Source: Methanocorpusculum sp.
GTDB lineage: Archaea; Halobacteriota; Methanomicrobia; Methanomicrobiales; Methanocorpusculaceae
Assembly: GCA_030539595.1 (NCBI GenBank)
Contig: JAUNXW010000014.1
Coordinates: 1-16,845, forward strand
Length of the DNA: 16,845 nucleotides
Reading direction: 5' to 3'
The notes under the pieces were generated by a model, which saw only the letters and a program-made list of their open reading frames with translations, was not told the origin of the DNA and searched no databases. A program made the translations under genes and the position numbers. This document shows positions 1-6,373 of the stretch, one piece after another. How positions within the stretch are numbered: the stretch's first letter is position 1; each line of letters begins with the position of its first letter.

Positions 1-113
1 TCATCGAACTGCCAGTCACCGCTCATCTTTGTTGTAAACAGCGCTTCATTGTCGTCAGCCTTAATTTCGGCTTCGTACTGCTTTACCTGTGCTATATCAA
101 TATTATTCAGCAT
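1..113 (-). CDS. Probable OsmC-like protein, N-terminal fragment cut by the window edge
   Basis: Only the first 37 codons are inside the window (ATG at 113, reading leftward off the edge). The visible protein starts MLNNIDIAQVKQYEAEIKAD and reaches a motif SGDWQFD. This resembles the N-terminal helix and first strand of OsmC/YhfA-like proteins, thiol-dependent peroxidases or relatives often encoded beside TusA and YeeE/YedE genes. The ATG lies 7 bases after the stop of the TusA-like gene, so it is probably the last visible gene of that operon. No catalytic cysteine can be checked because the rest is missing. The family call rests on a short stretch plus context. Confidence 0.45.
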   Translation of the reverse strand, partial: MLNNIDIAQVKQYEAEIKADDNEALFTTKMSGDWQFD

Positions 114-120
114 ATTAGTC

Positions 121-348
121 TCACTTTGTTTTAGATATTTTTGAAGGAGTTAATGTTATGAGAAACGTGTCTTTCTCATTTTGGCTGGTCACATCAACTG
201 CATATCCTGTTTTCGGGAACGCTCCTTCAACTGTTTTTACCTGTGTAGATGTGCCGAGAAAACTGAAAGCGCCCGTCTCTTTTTTCAGGGCAACTTTCAG
301 CCTCAGCATCAGATAGGTACATGATTCTTCACGAAAGTCAGGTATCAT
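121..348 (-). CDS. Divergent TusA-fold protein with CTYL in place of CPxP
   Basis: A 75-residue protein. The pattern Asp-Phe-x3-Ser-Cys at residues 4-10, then Leu-rich MLRLKVALKK, followed by alternating strand-like segments, matches the TusA/SirA sulfur-carrier fold (beta strand, Cys at the start of helix 1, then beta-alpha-beta-beta). In canonical TusA the active site reads CPxP; here it reads C10-T-Y-L, keeping the cysteine that would carry the persulfide but losing both prolines. It lies 15 bases after the other TusA-like gene and 7 bases before the OsmC-like gene, so it belongs to the YeeE/YedE operon. There is no good Shine-Dalgarno sequence; the start is chosen because the next in-frame ATG is inside the predicted helix. 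A role in sulfur relay is inferred. Confidence 0.55.
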   Translation of the reverse strand: MIPDFREESCTYLMLRLKVALKKETGAFSFLGTSTQVKTVEGAFPKTGYAVDVTSQNEKDTFLITLTPSKISKTK

Positions 349-363
349 CCTAACTTATTTGTT

Positions 364-585
364 TTATCGGTTCTTAGAGATGGTGATTTCCCAAAGACCG
401 TTTTCAATCATCTTCACAACGCATCCGATTTTTCTGTTCCCGCAGTATTCGGGAATTGATGCAGTTGCTGCAGGTGCGTGGTCGCATAATACAACGAGGT
501 CTTCGCCTGCGGGCAGTTTTTTAAGTTCCTTGTCTACTGAAAGGAGACAGAACGGACAAACTTTTCCTGTAATGTCGAGTTTCAT
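364..585 (-). CDS. TusA/SirA-family sulfur carrier with a CPFC motif
   Basis: A sulfur-carrier protein of about 73 residues. It begins MKLDITGKVCPFCLL, the classic TusA opening (strand, Gly, then Cys-Pro at the start of helix 1). TusA proteins accept persulfide sulfur on this cysteine and pass it to partners in thiolation or sulfur oxidation/reduction. The usual CPxP is CPFC here, so a second cysteine replaces the second proline and a CxxC-like pair is formed. The ATG at 585 is preferred over a GTG at 594: AAGGTGG at 591-597 is a good Shine-Dalgarno sequence for 585, and the GTG overlaps it. The gene follows the second YeeE/YedE half by 10 bases. Delivery of transported sulfur to this carrier is inferred from the operon. 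Confidence 0.8.
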   Translation of the reverse strand: MKLDITGKVCPFCLLSVDKELKKLPAGEDLVVLCDHAPAATASIPEYCGNRKIGCVVKMIENGLWEITISKNR

Positions 586-595
586 TTTTGCCACC

Positions 596-1111
596 TTAGA
601 TTCCTACAAGTCCGAAGAAGTTAACAACCCATCCAAGAACGAATGCGGAGAAAATCAGAGCACCGATAATCATACCGATTACGAAAAATCCTGACTTGAC
701 GTTTCCTTCTGAGGTCATTACAACCTGTCTGAGCGGGCATCCTCCAAGAAGTGTGCCTATTATTCCAACGAAAATTCCGCCGACAATCATACAGATGATT
801 GTTGCCGCGACAGAAAGTCCTGCGGGTGCTCCCGGGATTGCTGTAAAGAGGTTGCCGTCCTGTAAGAGCCAGAAGAATTTCGGAAATGCTGTCGGGATTA
901 AGAACGAGAACAGGAGATAGAATACGAATGCGGAGACGATAAGTCCAATGTATCCTTTTAACAGTCTGGTCTGTCTGAAGAGGATGAAATCTCTGATTCC
1001 TCCAATTGAGCAGAATCCTGAACGCTGTCCAAGCCAGCCGATGATGAATCCAAGTATGATTGTTACAATAGGAACGAGGATGATTGCTGTTTCTTTTGCT
1101 AATGCGTCCAT
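596..1111 (-). CDS. YeeE/YedE-family membrane protein, second half
   Basis: A 171-residue, very hydrophobic protein with about four to five membrane helices. It carries the two signature cysteine motifs of the Sulf_transp (YeeE/YedE) family: GQRSGFCSIGG near residues 28-38 and LGGCPLRQ near 122-129. In bacterial YeeE, such buried cysteines relay thiosulfate through the membrane by S-H-S contacts. Single-chain members are about 330-400 residues, so this is one half of a split transporter; its partner is the gene immediately upstream. The stop of that gene and this ATG are directly adjacent. GGAGGC at 1119-1124 is a strong Shine-Dalgarno sequence 7 bases from the start. Thiosulfate is the likely substrate; a selenium-related substrate is possible for YedE relatives. 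Confidence 0.85.
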   Translation of the reverse strand: MDALAKETAIILVPIVTIILGFIIGWLGQRSGFCSIGGIRDFILFRQTRLLKGYIGLIVSAFVFYLLFSFLIPTAFPKFFWLLQDGNLFTAIPGAPAGLSVAATIICMIVGGIFVGIIGTLLGGCPLRQVVMTSEGNVKSGFFVIGMIIGALIFSAFVLGWVVNFFGLVGI

Positions 1112-1627
1112 TTATTTTGCCTCCATTTTCTTTAATGCAATCTTGACGCCGATGAAGACACCGATAACGATTGCGATAAGTCCGAAGATTGCGATTAAGT
1201 CACCGTATCCGATACGAAGGGCAATTCTGTAAGGGCAGGCTCCCATTAAGAGTGCACAAATCATGAAGAAGAATCCGCCGACTGCGTATTTTATGCAGGA
1301 TTTGGCGTTGCCTTTTTTGATTCTGAATTCTCTGTAGATGAGAGCTGCAACTATTGCGCCGATTAAGACACCGATAATTGTTAAGACAGGGAGAGCGCCC
1401 GCTGTTGAAATCGGTGCGGCAAAGAGTTTTGTTCCGAAGATGTTATTCCAGATTACGTCGACTAAGTCACGTGTGTGGCACGCGACGCAAAAACCGTAAG
1501 CCATTGGTCCGCCCGCAGGGAAAAGAAGTCCCTGAACGAGTGCTGCCAAAAATCCGATAATGATACCGGCAGTGATTGGCTTTTTCAGGATTTTGTCAAT
1601 CCCTTTTTTTTCTTTAATTTCTGCCAT
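1112..1627 (-). CDS. YeeE/YedE-family membrane protein, first half
   Basis: A 171-residue protein with a short basic, cytosolic N-terminus (MAEIKEKKGIDKILKK) and about four to five membrane helices. It contains the family motifs GGPMAYGFCVACH near residues 39-51 and MGACPYRIALR near 128-138. These correspond to the motifs of the downstream partner, so the two proteins look like homologous halves that would assemble as a pseudo-symmetric transporter, probably for thiosulfate. It is the first gene of a minus-strand operon continuing with the second half, two TusA-fold proteins and an OsmC-like protein. No Shine-Dalgarno sequence precedes the ATG; a TATA-like box sits at 1675-1682, predicting a leader of about 25 bases. 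A diverged copy of the dispersed palindromic repeat lies further upstream. Confidence 0.85.
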   Translation of the reverse strand: MAEIKEKKGIDKILKKPITAGIIIGFLAALVQGLLFPAGGPMAYGFCVACHTRDLVDVIWNNIFGTKLFAAPISTAGALPVLTIIGVLIGAIVAALIYREFRIKKGNAKSCIKYAVGGFFFMICALLMGACPYRIALRIGYGDLIAIFGLIAIVIGVFIGVKIALKKMEAK

Positions 1628-1674
1628 GCGAGAATTCTATTTGCTGTTAAGAAATATTAATGTTATCAAACATG

Positions 1675-1682
1675 TTTATATA
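1675..1682 (-). promoter_or_regulatory. TATA-like box of the YeeE/YedE operon
   Basis: On the minus strand this reads TATATAAA, centred about 51 bases before the ATG at 1627. It would start transcription near 1652 and leave a short untranslated leader. Other AT-rich stretches around 1697-1730 could serve instead. Confidence 0.5.
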
Positions 1683-1768
1683 TGATTATTTTTGACTGAC
1701 TTTATAAAAATTTAGATATATAATACTATGTGGTGTTTATTTATATGTGCTTGGTTAAAAGCGCATGT

Positions 1769-1917
1769 TGAACTTGTCCGATGGTGATTAAATCCGTTGG
1801 AGAAGATTTAGTCTAAGTTTTCTGCTACAGTGTGATTTTCGTGGTGTAACAAAAAGCGCCCAAATATCAACAAATCACAACCTCTAATTAATTAAGATAT
1901 CAGATTCCTATCACACT
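1769..1917 (-). repeat. Dispersed intergenic repeat, copy A (diverged)
   Basis: The head of this element (1769-1807) matches the palindromic module found at four other places in the window, but both arms are mutated: TTGTCCGA at 1774-1781 and TTGGAGAA at 1797-1804, 15 bases apart. Homology to copy B continues past the head for about 110 more bases, including GATTTAG-CTAAGTTTT, TTTTCGTGGTG and the tail TCAACAAATCACAA at 1867-1880, then AGATTCC. The far inverted end present in copy B is not recognisable here. It fills most of the 306-bp gap between the fdhD-like gene and the YeeE/YedE operon; I see no gene in that gap. The strand is set so that the head points to the yedE start, 142 bp away. 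Confidence 0.75.
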
Positions 1918-1918
1918 T

Positions 1919-1924
1919 AAAAAA
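1919..1924 (-). terminator. Oligo-T terminator after the csd-fdhD operon
   Basis: A run of six T on the minus strand, 9 bases past the stop of the FdhD-like gene. Archaeal transcription commonly ends at such T runs without a hairpin. Confidence 0.45.
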
Positions 1925-1933
1925 CCAAAGCCC

Positions 1934-2551
1934 TCAGAATATAATAAGCCTCAATCCCGCTTCCTCAGCTGTATCGCATGCAGGCGCAGTCGTCTCTCCA
2001 AAAACCGCCAGAACAGGAATATTTGCAATAACAGCCTTGCGGACGGTCTCAGTTACTGCATTGCCTTTCAGAACAACAAAACAATTCCCAAGGTCGACCT
2101 TTTCCAGAAGAGCAAAACCTATCAGAACGTCTAAAACATTCTGCGAAGAAATATCCTCAGCTGCTTTCAGCATATTTCCATTAGAAGAAAACAGCCCGCC
2201 CGAAAACCACAAAGTATTGGAAACAGCCTCTGCGGCTTTCATCAAATCCTCTTTTGAGACGCTCAGGTCTGATGAAATATGTCCGAGCTTCCCCGAATCA
2301 AGAAAAGAAGATGCTCCTCCGCAGCCGGCTAAAACCGTCTTGCGCGACAAAAGAATCGAATAAGGATTCTTGGTTATGACACTCACCTGAGAATCCTCTT
2401 CAATAATCGACTCAACATCATCAAGCGACTCAATCACCTTCTCGGTGAGCATCGCACCGACAACGAGATTCGTCTTCTTCTCTTCCGAGGTCATAAGCGT
2501 AATAGCCGCACGACCGTTTACAATAATCTGAACAGGTTTTTCGTTCAACAT
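1934..2551 (-). CDS. Short, degenerate FdhD-like sulfur-transfer protein
   Basis: A 205-residue member of the FdhD family, which moves sulfur from a cysteine desulfurase onto the molybdenum/tungsten bis-pterin cofactor of formate dehydrogenase. Family features seen: PVQIIVNG near residues 6-13, NLVVGAMLTE near 28-37, the loop cysteine in LAGCGGASSF (C77), WFSGGLFSSNG near 115-125, and a C-terminal TAEEAGLRLIIF. Two features are lost: the second cysteine of the CxxC loop is Ala80, and the usual EDVGRHNALDK segment reads EDISSQNVLDV. It is also shorter than E. coli FdhD (277 residues). It starts one base after the cysteine desulfurase stop, with GGTGA about 7 bases before the ATG, so the two are co-translated. 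It may be a specialised paralogue rather than a standard FdhD. Confidence 0.75.
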   Translation of the reverse strand: MLNEKPVQIIVNGRAAITLMTSEEKKTNLVVGAMLTEKVIESLDDVESIIEEDSQVSVITKNPYSILLSRKTVLAGCGGASSFLDSGKLGHISSDLSVSKEDLMKAAEAVSNTLWFSGGLFSSNGNMLKAAEDISSQNVLDVLIGFALLEKVDLGNCFVVLKGNAVTETVRKAVIANIPVLAVFGETTAPACDTAEEAGLRLIIF

Positions 2552-2552
2552 T

Positions 2553-3761
2553 TTATTTCACCATACCCGCAATCTCTTCAACCGTTGCGGCAAGCATATC
2601 GATATCATCTTCCGTGTTATAGCAGTAAGCACTCGCACGGACAGTTCCACCGCCCGATTTCGCAATCTTTTTCATAAGCGGCTGACAGCAGTGTTCACCC
2701 GAGCGAACCATAATTGCCGCAGCTTCATCCAGAAAGTATGCGACTTCGTGCGGATGAACACCGTCAACCGTAAACGAAACAGCGCCAGTCAAATGCGCTC
2801 TGCCGTTTGACGGGGTTGTTACATTCACGCCGCTGATTTCAGACAGGCTCTTAACCATTCTGTTCGCAAGATTTTCCGAGTGTGCCGCGACATTTTCCAT
2901 ACCGAGTTTTGAGAGATATCTCACAGCTTCGGCAAGACCAATTGCCCCTATAACATTCGGTGTCCCTGCTTCATACTGCTGGGCATTGCCTACGGTTGTA
3001 AATTTTTGTCCTGTGACAGTTGAAACCATACCCCCGCCCGCATATTCGGGAGTTGGCAGCGGTGAGCCTTCTTTTATCCAGAGCCCGCCGATACCCATAG
3101 GACCAAGCATTTTGTGCCCCGAGAAACTGAAATAATCGCAACCGATCTCTTTTAGATTTATCGGCAGATGCGGGGCTGTTTGAGCTCCGTCAATTGAGAA
3201 AAGAATTTCGTGTTCGCGGCAGATTTCAGCAATTTCTTTTACTGGCGCAATTGTGCCGAATACGTTTGAGGCGTGACCTACGGCGACCATTCTCGTATCT
3301 TTGGTAATGAGTGCTTCAATATCTTCCGGTTTTACAAAACCGTCGGTCTTGTCTACAATGTCAACTCCCGCGATGCGTTTTGATTCGGCAAGTCTGAACC
3401 ACGGCAGGAGATTTGAGTGATGTTCCTGTAACGGAACGATAACTCTGTCGGTTTTTTTCCAGTCAAGCCCGTTTGCGATTATATTCAGTCCTTCGGTTGT
3501 GTTTCTTGTAAAGGCAAGAATGCCGTTTTCCCCGCCGAAGAATTTTTTTATTGTCTCACGCGATTCTTCGAATTTGTGGGTGGCCATTCTGCCTAGTCTG
3601 TGAATTCCGCGACCGACGTTTGCACGATAATGATATTCTGCGTCTGATTGTGCTTCTATTACCTGACGCGGGGATAGAGATGTTGCGGCGCTGTCGAGAT
3701 ATATTATGTGTTCAAGGATAGGGAAGTCCGCTCTTATGTTTTCCGGAGAGAATTGAGACAT
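2553..3761 (-). CDS. Cysteine desulfurase, SufS/CsdA type
   Basis: A 402-residue PLP enzyme that takes sulfur from cysteine, giving alanine and an enzyme persulfide. Motifs seen: EHHSN at residues 113-117, the cofactor-contacting SIDGAQ at 189-194, the PLP lysine K217 in SGHKMLG, and the catalytic cysteine C358 in RSGEHCCQPLM, which matches the RxGxHCAQPL signature of group II (SufS-like) enzymes. A second cysteine, C359, sits next to the catalytic one. Length is normal for the family. It is the first gene of a two-gene operon with the FdhD-like protein, its probable sulfur acceptor by analogy with E. coli IscS-FdhD. There is no Shine-Dalgarno sequence; a TATA-like box 27 bases upstream suggests a leaderless mRNA. 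Confidence 0.93.
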   Translation of the reverse strand: MSQFSPENIRADFPILEHIIYLDSAATSLSPRQVIEAQSDAEYHYRANVGRGIHRLGRMATHKFEESRETIKKFFGGENGILAFTRNTTEGLNIIANGLDWKKTDRVIVPLQEHHSNLLPWFRLAESKRIAGVDIVDKTDGFVKPEDIEALITKDTRMVAVGHASNVFGTIAPVKEIAEICREHEILFSIDGAQTAPHLPINLKEIGCDYFSFSGHKMLGPMGIGGLWIKEGSPLPTPEYAGGGMVSTVTGQKFTTVGNAQQYEAGTPNVIGAIGLAEAVRYLSKLGMENVAAHSENLANRMVKSLSEISGVNVTTPSNGRAHLTGAVSFTVDGVHPHEVAYFLDEAAAIMVRSGEHCCQPLMKKIAKSGGGTVRASAYCYNTEDDIDMLAATVEEIAGMVK

Positions 3762-3784
3762 GAATCTTAGTTATCTTTGGTTTG

Positions 3785-3792
3785 ATTAATTA
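3785..3792 (-). promoter_or_regulatory. TATA-like box of the cysteine desulfurase operon
   Basis: The minus-strand sequence ATAATTAATC is centred about 27 bases before the ATG at 3761, so transcription would begin at or very near the start codon. The palindromic repeat head begins right behind this box, where the BRE element would lie. Confidence 0.45.
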
Positions 3793-3945
3793 TGAGCTTG
3801 TCCAATCGTGATTAAATCCGTTGGACAAGATTTAGACTAAGTTTTTTTCGTGTTGTTTTCGTGGTGAAACGATACGCGCTCAAAGGTCAACAAATTATAA
3901 TTTCAAATTAATTTAAATATTAGATTCCACTATTGGACAAACTCA
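3793..3945 (-). repeat. Dispersed intergenic repeat, copy B, with inverted ends
   Basis: The best preserved copy. The head has a perfect 9-bp inverted repeat: CTTGTCCAA at 3797-3805 and TTGGACAAG at 3821-3829, 15 bases apart. Homology to copy A runs on through TTTTCGTGGTG and TCAACAAATTATAA (3887-3900). The unit is closed by ATTGGACAAACTCA at 3932-3945, the inverse complement of the first 14 bases (3793-3806) with one mismatch. The result is a 153-bp unit with terminal inverted repeats, like a MITE. No target duplication is obvious. It occupies the divergent gap between csd and the 4059 gene; the strand is set so that the head points to csd, 31 bp from its ATG. Confidence 0.8.
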
Positions 3946-3961
3946 ATCTGTTGGACAGATT
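3945..3961. promoter_or_regulatory. Tight inverted repeat beside repeat copy B
   Basis: AATCTGT and ACAGATT form a perfect 7-bp inverted repeat around TGG. It abuts the right end of copy B and reuses the TTGGACA motif. It lies about 67 bases upstream of the TATA-like box of the 4059 gene, so it could be an operator for that gene or a leftover of a second repeat end. Confidence 0.4.
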
Positions 3962-4027
3962 CAATTATAAATATTACATCTAAGGTTATATAGAGGTTTA
4001 CTGCGGCTATAGTTCAAGAACTAATTC

Positions 4028-4035
4028 TTTAAATA
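4028..4035 (+). promoter_or_regulatory. TATA-like box of the 4059 gene
   Basis: TTTAAATA centred 27-28 bases before the ATG at 4059, the spacing expected if the mRNA starts at the start codon. No Shine-Dalgarno sequence is present. Confidence 0.5.
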
Positions 4036-4058
4036 ACAAGCAGGTTAAATAAATCTAT

Positions 4059-4667
4059 ATGAGTAATCTTCACAGCGAATACATGGAAGCTTTCTTCGGC
4101 GTTGAACTTTATAAGAAGTTTCAGGATGTCTTAGGTGATTTGGAGAACATCGAGATTGATATGAAGGGTATCTCCAAAGAGGTAGGAAGACTCGGCGGAG
4201 AACTTGATAAAGAGGATAGGATTGGAACGGCAAAAGAGATGCGTGCAGCAACTTATGAGTCAGCCCAGCAGGTGAAGGATGTCCGCTCTTTCCTTGATTT
4301 TTATTTTTCGCAGAGTCAGGAGTTGTCGCAGGTAATTCTTGAAAGAGATGCGTATATGCTTCTTTATCAGATTTATCAGTGGGATTTTAATGATGTTCGT
4401 GATTTGAGGGGTTGGATTCGTGATTTTAAGGAGGTGTGCAAGACTATTGGATACAGACCTGAGGATTTGCTTAAGTTAGATAATCTTACTTGGCATCCTG
4501 TGCCCGAAGATGTTAAGATTTATCCGGTTTATGCAGTTGATAAGCATGATTATTGTCTTTGCGGCGGGGATTGTGACGATATTATGCACATTGATGAGGT
4601 GCGTGAGGAGCTTGAGGAGAACGGCGGCAAGCCTCTTAAGCCTCATAAGAGAAATTTATCTAAATAA
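4059..4667 (+). CDS. Uncharacterised protein with a C-terminal CxCx4C cluster
   Basis: A 202-residue soluble protein I do not recognise. The first half (about residues 1-115) is mostly predicted helix, rich in Glu, Asp and Lys, without a signal peptide or membrane segment. The second half contains YPVYAVDKHDYCLCGGDCDD (about residues 152-171), in which three cysteines spaced C-x-C-x4-C plus nearby His and Asp could bind a metal. The tail is basic (KPLKPHKRNLSK). It is a single-gene unit: its own TATA-like box is upstream, and an eight-T run follows its stop by one base. It is divergent from the cysteine desulfurase, so a link to iron-sulfur or metal handling is possible but unsupported. Confidence 0.75.
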   Translation: MSNLHSEYMEAFFGVELYKKFQDVLGDLENIEIDMKGISKEVGRLGGELDKEDRIGTAKEMRAATYESAQQVKDVRSFLDFYFSQSQELSQVILERDAYMLLYQIYQWDFNDVRDLRGWIRDFKEVCKTIGYRPEDLLKLDNLTWHPVPEDVKIYPVYAVDKHDYCLCGGDCDDIMHIDEVREELEENGGKPLKPHKRNLSK

Positions 4668-4668
4668 C

Positions 4669-4676
4669 TTTTTTTT
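4669..4676 (+). terminator. Oligo-T terminator after the 4059 gene
   Basis: Eight consecutive T beginning one base past the TAA stop, a typical archaeal intrinsic terminator. Confidence 0.6.
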
Positions 4677-4741
4677 CAAACTTGTTCTTTGCGATTATTG
4701 TTTAAACAAAATCAGGCAAATATTAATTTACTAATAACAAA

Positions 4742-4815
4742 TGCTGCGAGAGGGATCCGAACCCCCGACCTCGGGATTATGAGTCCCGCGCCCTAACCGA
4801 CTAGGCCACCGCAGC
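4742..4815 (-). tRNA. tRNA-Met (anticodon CAU)
   Basis: The minus strand folds as a full cloverleaf: acceptor GCTGCGG pairing with TCGCAGC (one G-U pair), a D arm, an anticodon stem CGGGA/TCCCG with loop CTCATAA, a variable loop AGGTC, a T arm with TTCGGAT, and discriminator A. CCA is not encoded and there is no intron. The 5' end and anticodon arm resemble archaeal elongator tRNA-Met and lack the G-C rich AGC start of archaeal initiators. A tRNA-Ile2 with a modified CAU anticodon is the main alternative but fits less well. Confidence 0.93.
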
Positions 4816-4851
4816 TCCTAAAATATGCATAATAAGAAGGACGTATCCCAA

Positions 4852-4860
4852 TATATAGAT
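4852..4860 (-). promoter_or_regulatory. TATA-like box of tRNA-Met
   Basis: CTATATATT on the minus strand lies about 41 bases before the tRNA 5' end, giving a predicted 5' leader of roughly 15 bases for RNase P to remove. It sits just past the end of pycA. Confidence 0.45.
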
Positions 4861-4864
4861 TACG

Positions 4865-4870
4865 AAAAAA
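4865..4870 (-). terminator. Oligo-T terminator after pycB-pycA
   Basis: Six T on the minus strand, three bases past the pycA stop codon. Confidence 0.5.
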
Positions 4871-4873
4871 TGT

Positions 4874-6373
4874 TTATTGTTTCTTCTGATTTTTCTTAGC
4901 AAGAGCACTCATATACGCGTTAACCGCTGCAGTAACCGCAACAGTTTTCTCCTTCCCCTGCTTAAGAGATGCACCCAGCTGATGCATGCGCGTCTCGCTC
5001 TCACGCATATACTGCGTAAGAGTCTGCGTAATCTTTGGGTCTGAAAGGAAATGCGTATGCGTATTTCCCGCAATAAAATCGGGATTATTCATAATTGCGT
5101 AATGCAGAGGCAGTGTTGTCTTAACACCGATAATAACATACTCCGTAATAGCGCGGCGCATTCTTGCAACCGTTTCCTCACGCGTCATCGCCCTTGCGCA
5201 CAGTTTTGCAATCATTGAATCATAATGAGGGGGAATAGAATAACCCGCGTGAATACAGCTGTCGATTCGAATACCGGGACCTCCGGGCGAGCGGTATCTT
5301 GTAATCTTACCCGCATCCGACGCGAAATTATTCATCGGGTCTTCGGCATTAATACGGCACTCAATAGCGTGACCGCGGCAGATAACCTGCTCCTGTGAAT
5401 AAGGCAGCGGCTCTCCTGCGGCAACCATAATCTGCATCCTGACCATGTCCATACCTGTAATCAGTTCGGTCACAGTATGTTCAACCTGAAGACGTGTGTT
5501 CATCTCCATGAAATAGTAATTGCCTGAATCGTAAAGGAATTCAACAGTTCCCGCGTTTTCGTAACCGCAGGTCTTTGCAACGGTGATTGCAGAATCCGTC
5601 ATCCTCTTTCGAAGCTCGGGCGTCATAATCGGGCAAGGCGACTCTTCGATAAGCTTCTGATGCCTCCTCTGAATTGAACACTCACGCTCAAACATGTGGA
5701 TACAATCACCTTTCGCGTCTGAGAAAATCTGAACCTCGATGTGTCTGGGTTTTGCCAGATACTTTTCGATGAACACAGTATCGTCGCCGAAGGCTGATGC
5801 GGCCGTTCTCATCGATTTGGCTATTGCTTCATCAAGTTCAGCCTCATTGTTGACAACAGTCATACCGATGCCGCCGCCCCCTGCAGAAGCTTTAACTATT
5901 ACCGGGTAACCGATTTTTTCAGCGAAGGCTTTGGCTTCATCGTGGTCAGTGCTTTGTGTCCATGGAAGCACAGGAACGCCCGCATTATGCATTGCCTGCT
6001 TGGACTCAAGTTTTGAGCCCATCATATGCATAGTGTCTGCGGAAGGTCCAATAAATGTCAGACCTGCTTTTTTCACAGCCGCAGGAAACTCTGCCTTCTC
6101 CGCAAGAAAACCGTAACCCGGGTGAATTGCGTCCGCTCCGGAAAGTTCTGCGACCTCCAGAATCCTTTCCATATTCAGATAACTCTTCTTCGGCGGGGCT
6201 TCGCCGATTAAGAAAGCCTCGTCTGCATATTTCACATGAAGCGCATTCTCATCGGCCTGTGAATACACTGCGACAGTTTCAATACCCATCTCACGACAGG
6301 CGCGCATTACGCGTATGGCGATTTCTCCCCTGTTGGCAACCAGTATCTTGTCGAAATATTCACTTTTGCTCAT
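4874..6373 (-). CDS. pycA: Pyruvate carboxylase subunit A (biotin carboxylase)
   Basis: A 499-residue biotin carboxylase. It uses ATP and bicarbonate to carboxylate the biotin carried by PycB, the first half-reaction in making oxaloacetate from pyruvate. Seen in order: the N-terminal domain LVANRGEIAIRV (11-22), HPGYGFLAE (84-92), the glycine-rich ATP-grasp loop KASAGGGGIGM (161-171), ERECSIQRRHQK (229-240), and the active-site segment EMNTRLQVEHTVTE (290-303). About 50 polar residues follow the core, rich in Lys and Ala. The ATG overlaps the pycB stop as ATGA, so translation is coupled. A biotin carboxylase for acetyl-CoA carboxylase is less likely because the partner gene is clearly an oxaloacetate-type carboxyltransferase. 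Confidence 0.95.
   Translation of the reverse strand: MSKSEYFDKILVANRGEIAIRVMRACREMGIETVAVYSQADENALHVKYADEAFLIGEAPPKKSYLNMERILEVAELSGADAIHPGYGFLAEKAEFPAAVKKAGLTFIGPSADTMHMMGSKLESKQAMHNAGVPVLPWTQSTDHDEAKAFAEKIGYPVIVKASAGGGGIGMTVVNNEAELDEAIAKSMRTAASAFGDDTVFIEKYLAKPRHIEVQIFSDAKGDCIHMFERECSIQRRHQKLIEESPCPIMTPELRKRMTDSAITVAKTCGYENAGTVEFLYDSGNYYFMEMNTRLQVEHTVTELITGMDMVRMQIMVAAGEPLPYSQEQVICRGHAIECRINAEDPMNNFASDAGKITRYRSPGGPGIRIDSCIHAGYSIPPHYDSMIAKLCARAMTREETVARMRRAITEYVIIGVKTTLPLHYAIMNNPDFIAGNTHTHFLSDPKITQTLTQYMRESETRMHQLGASLKQGKEKTVAVTAAVNAYMSALAKKNQKKQ

Noticed and set aside
359..1232. Plus-strand frames over the TusA and YeeE genes
   Set aside because: They are shadows of clearly recognisable minus-strand genes.
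4742..4815. Integration site (att) at the tRNA gene
   Set aside because: No integrase and no repeated tRNA 3' end were seen nearby.
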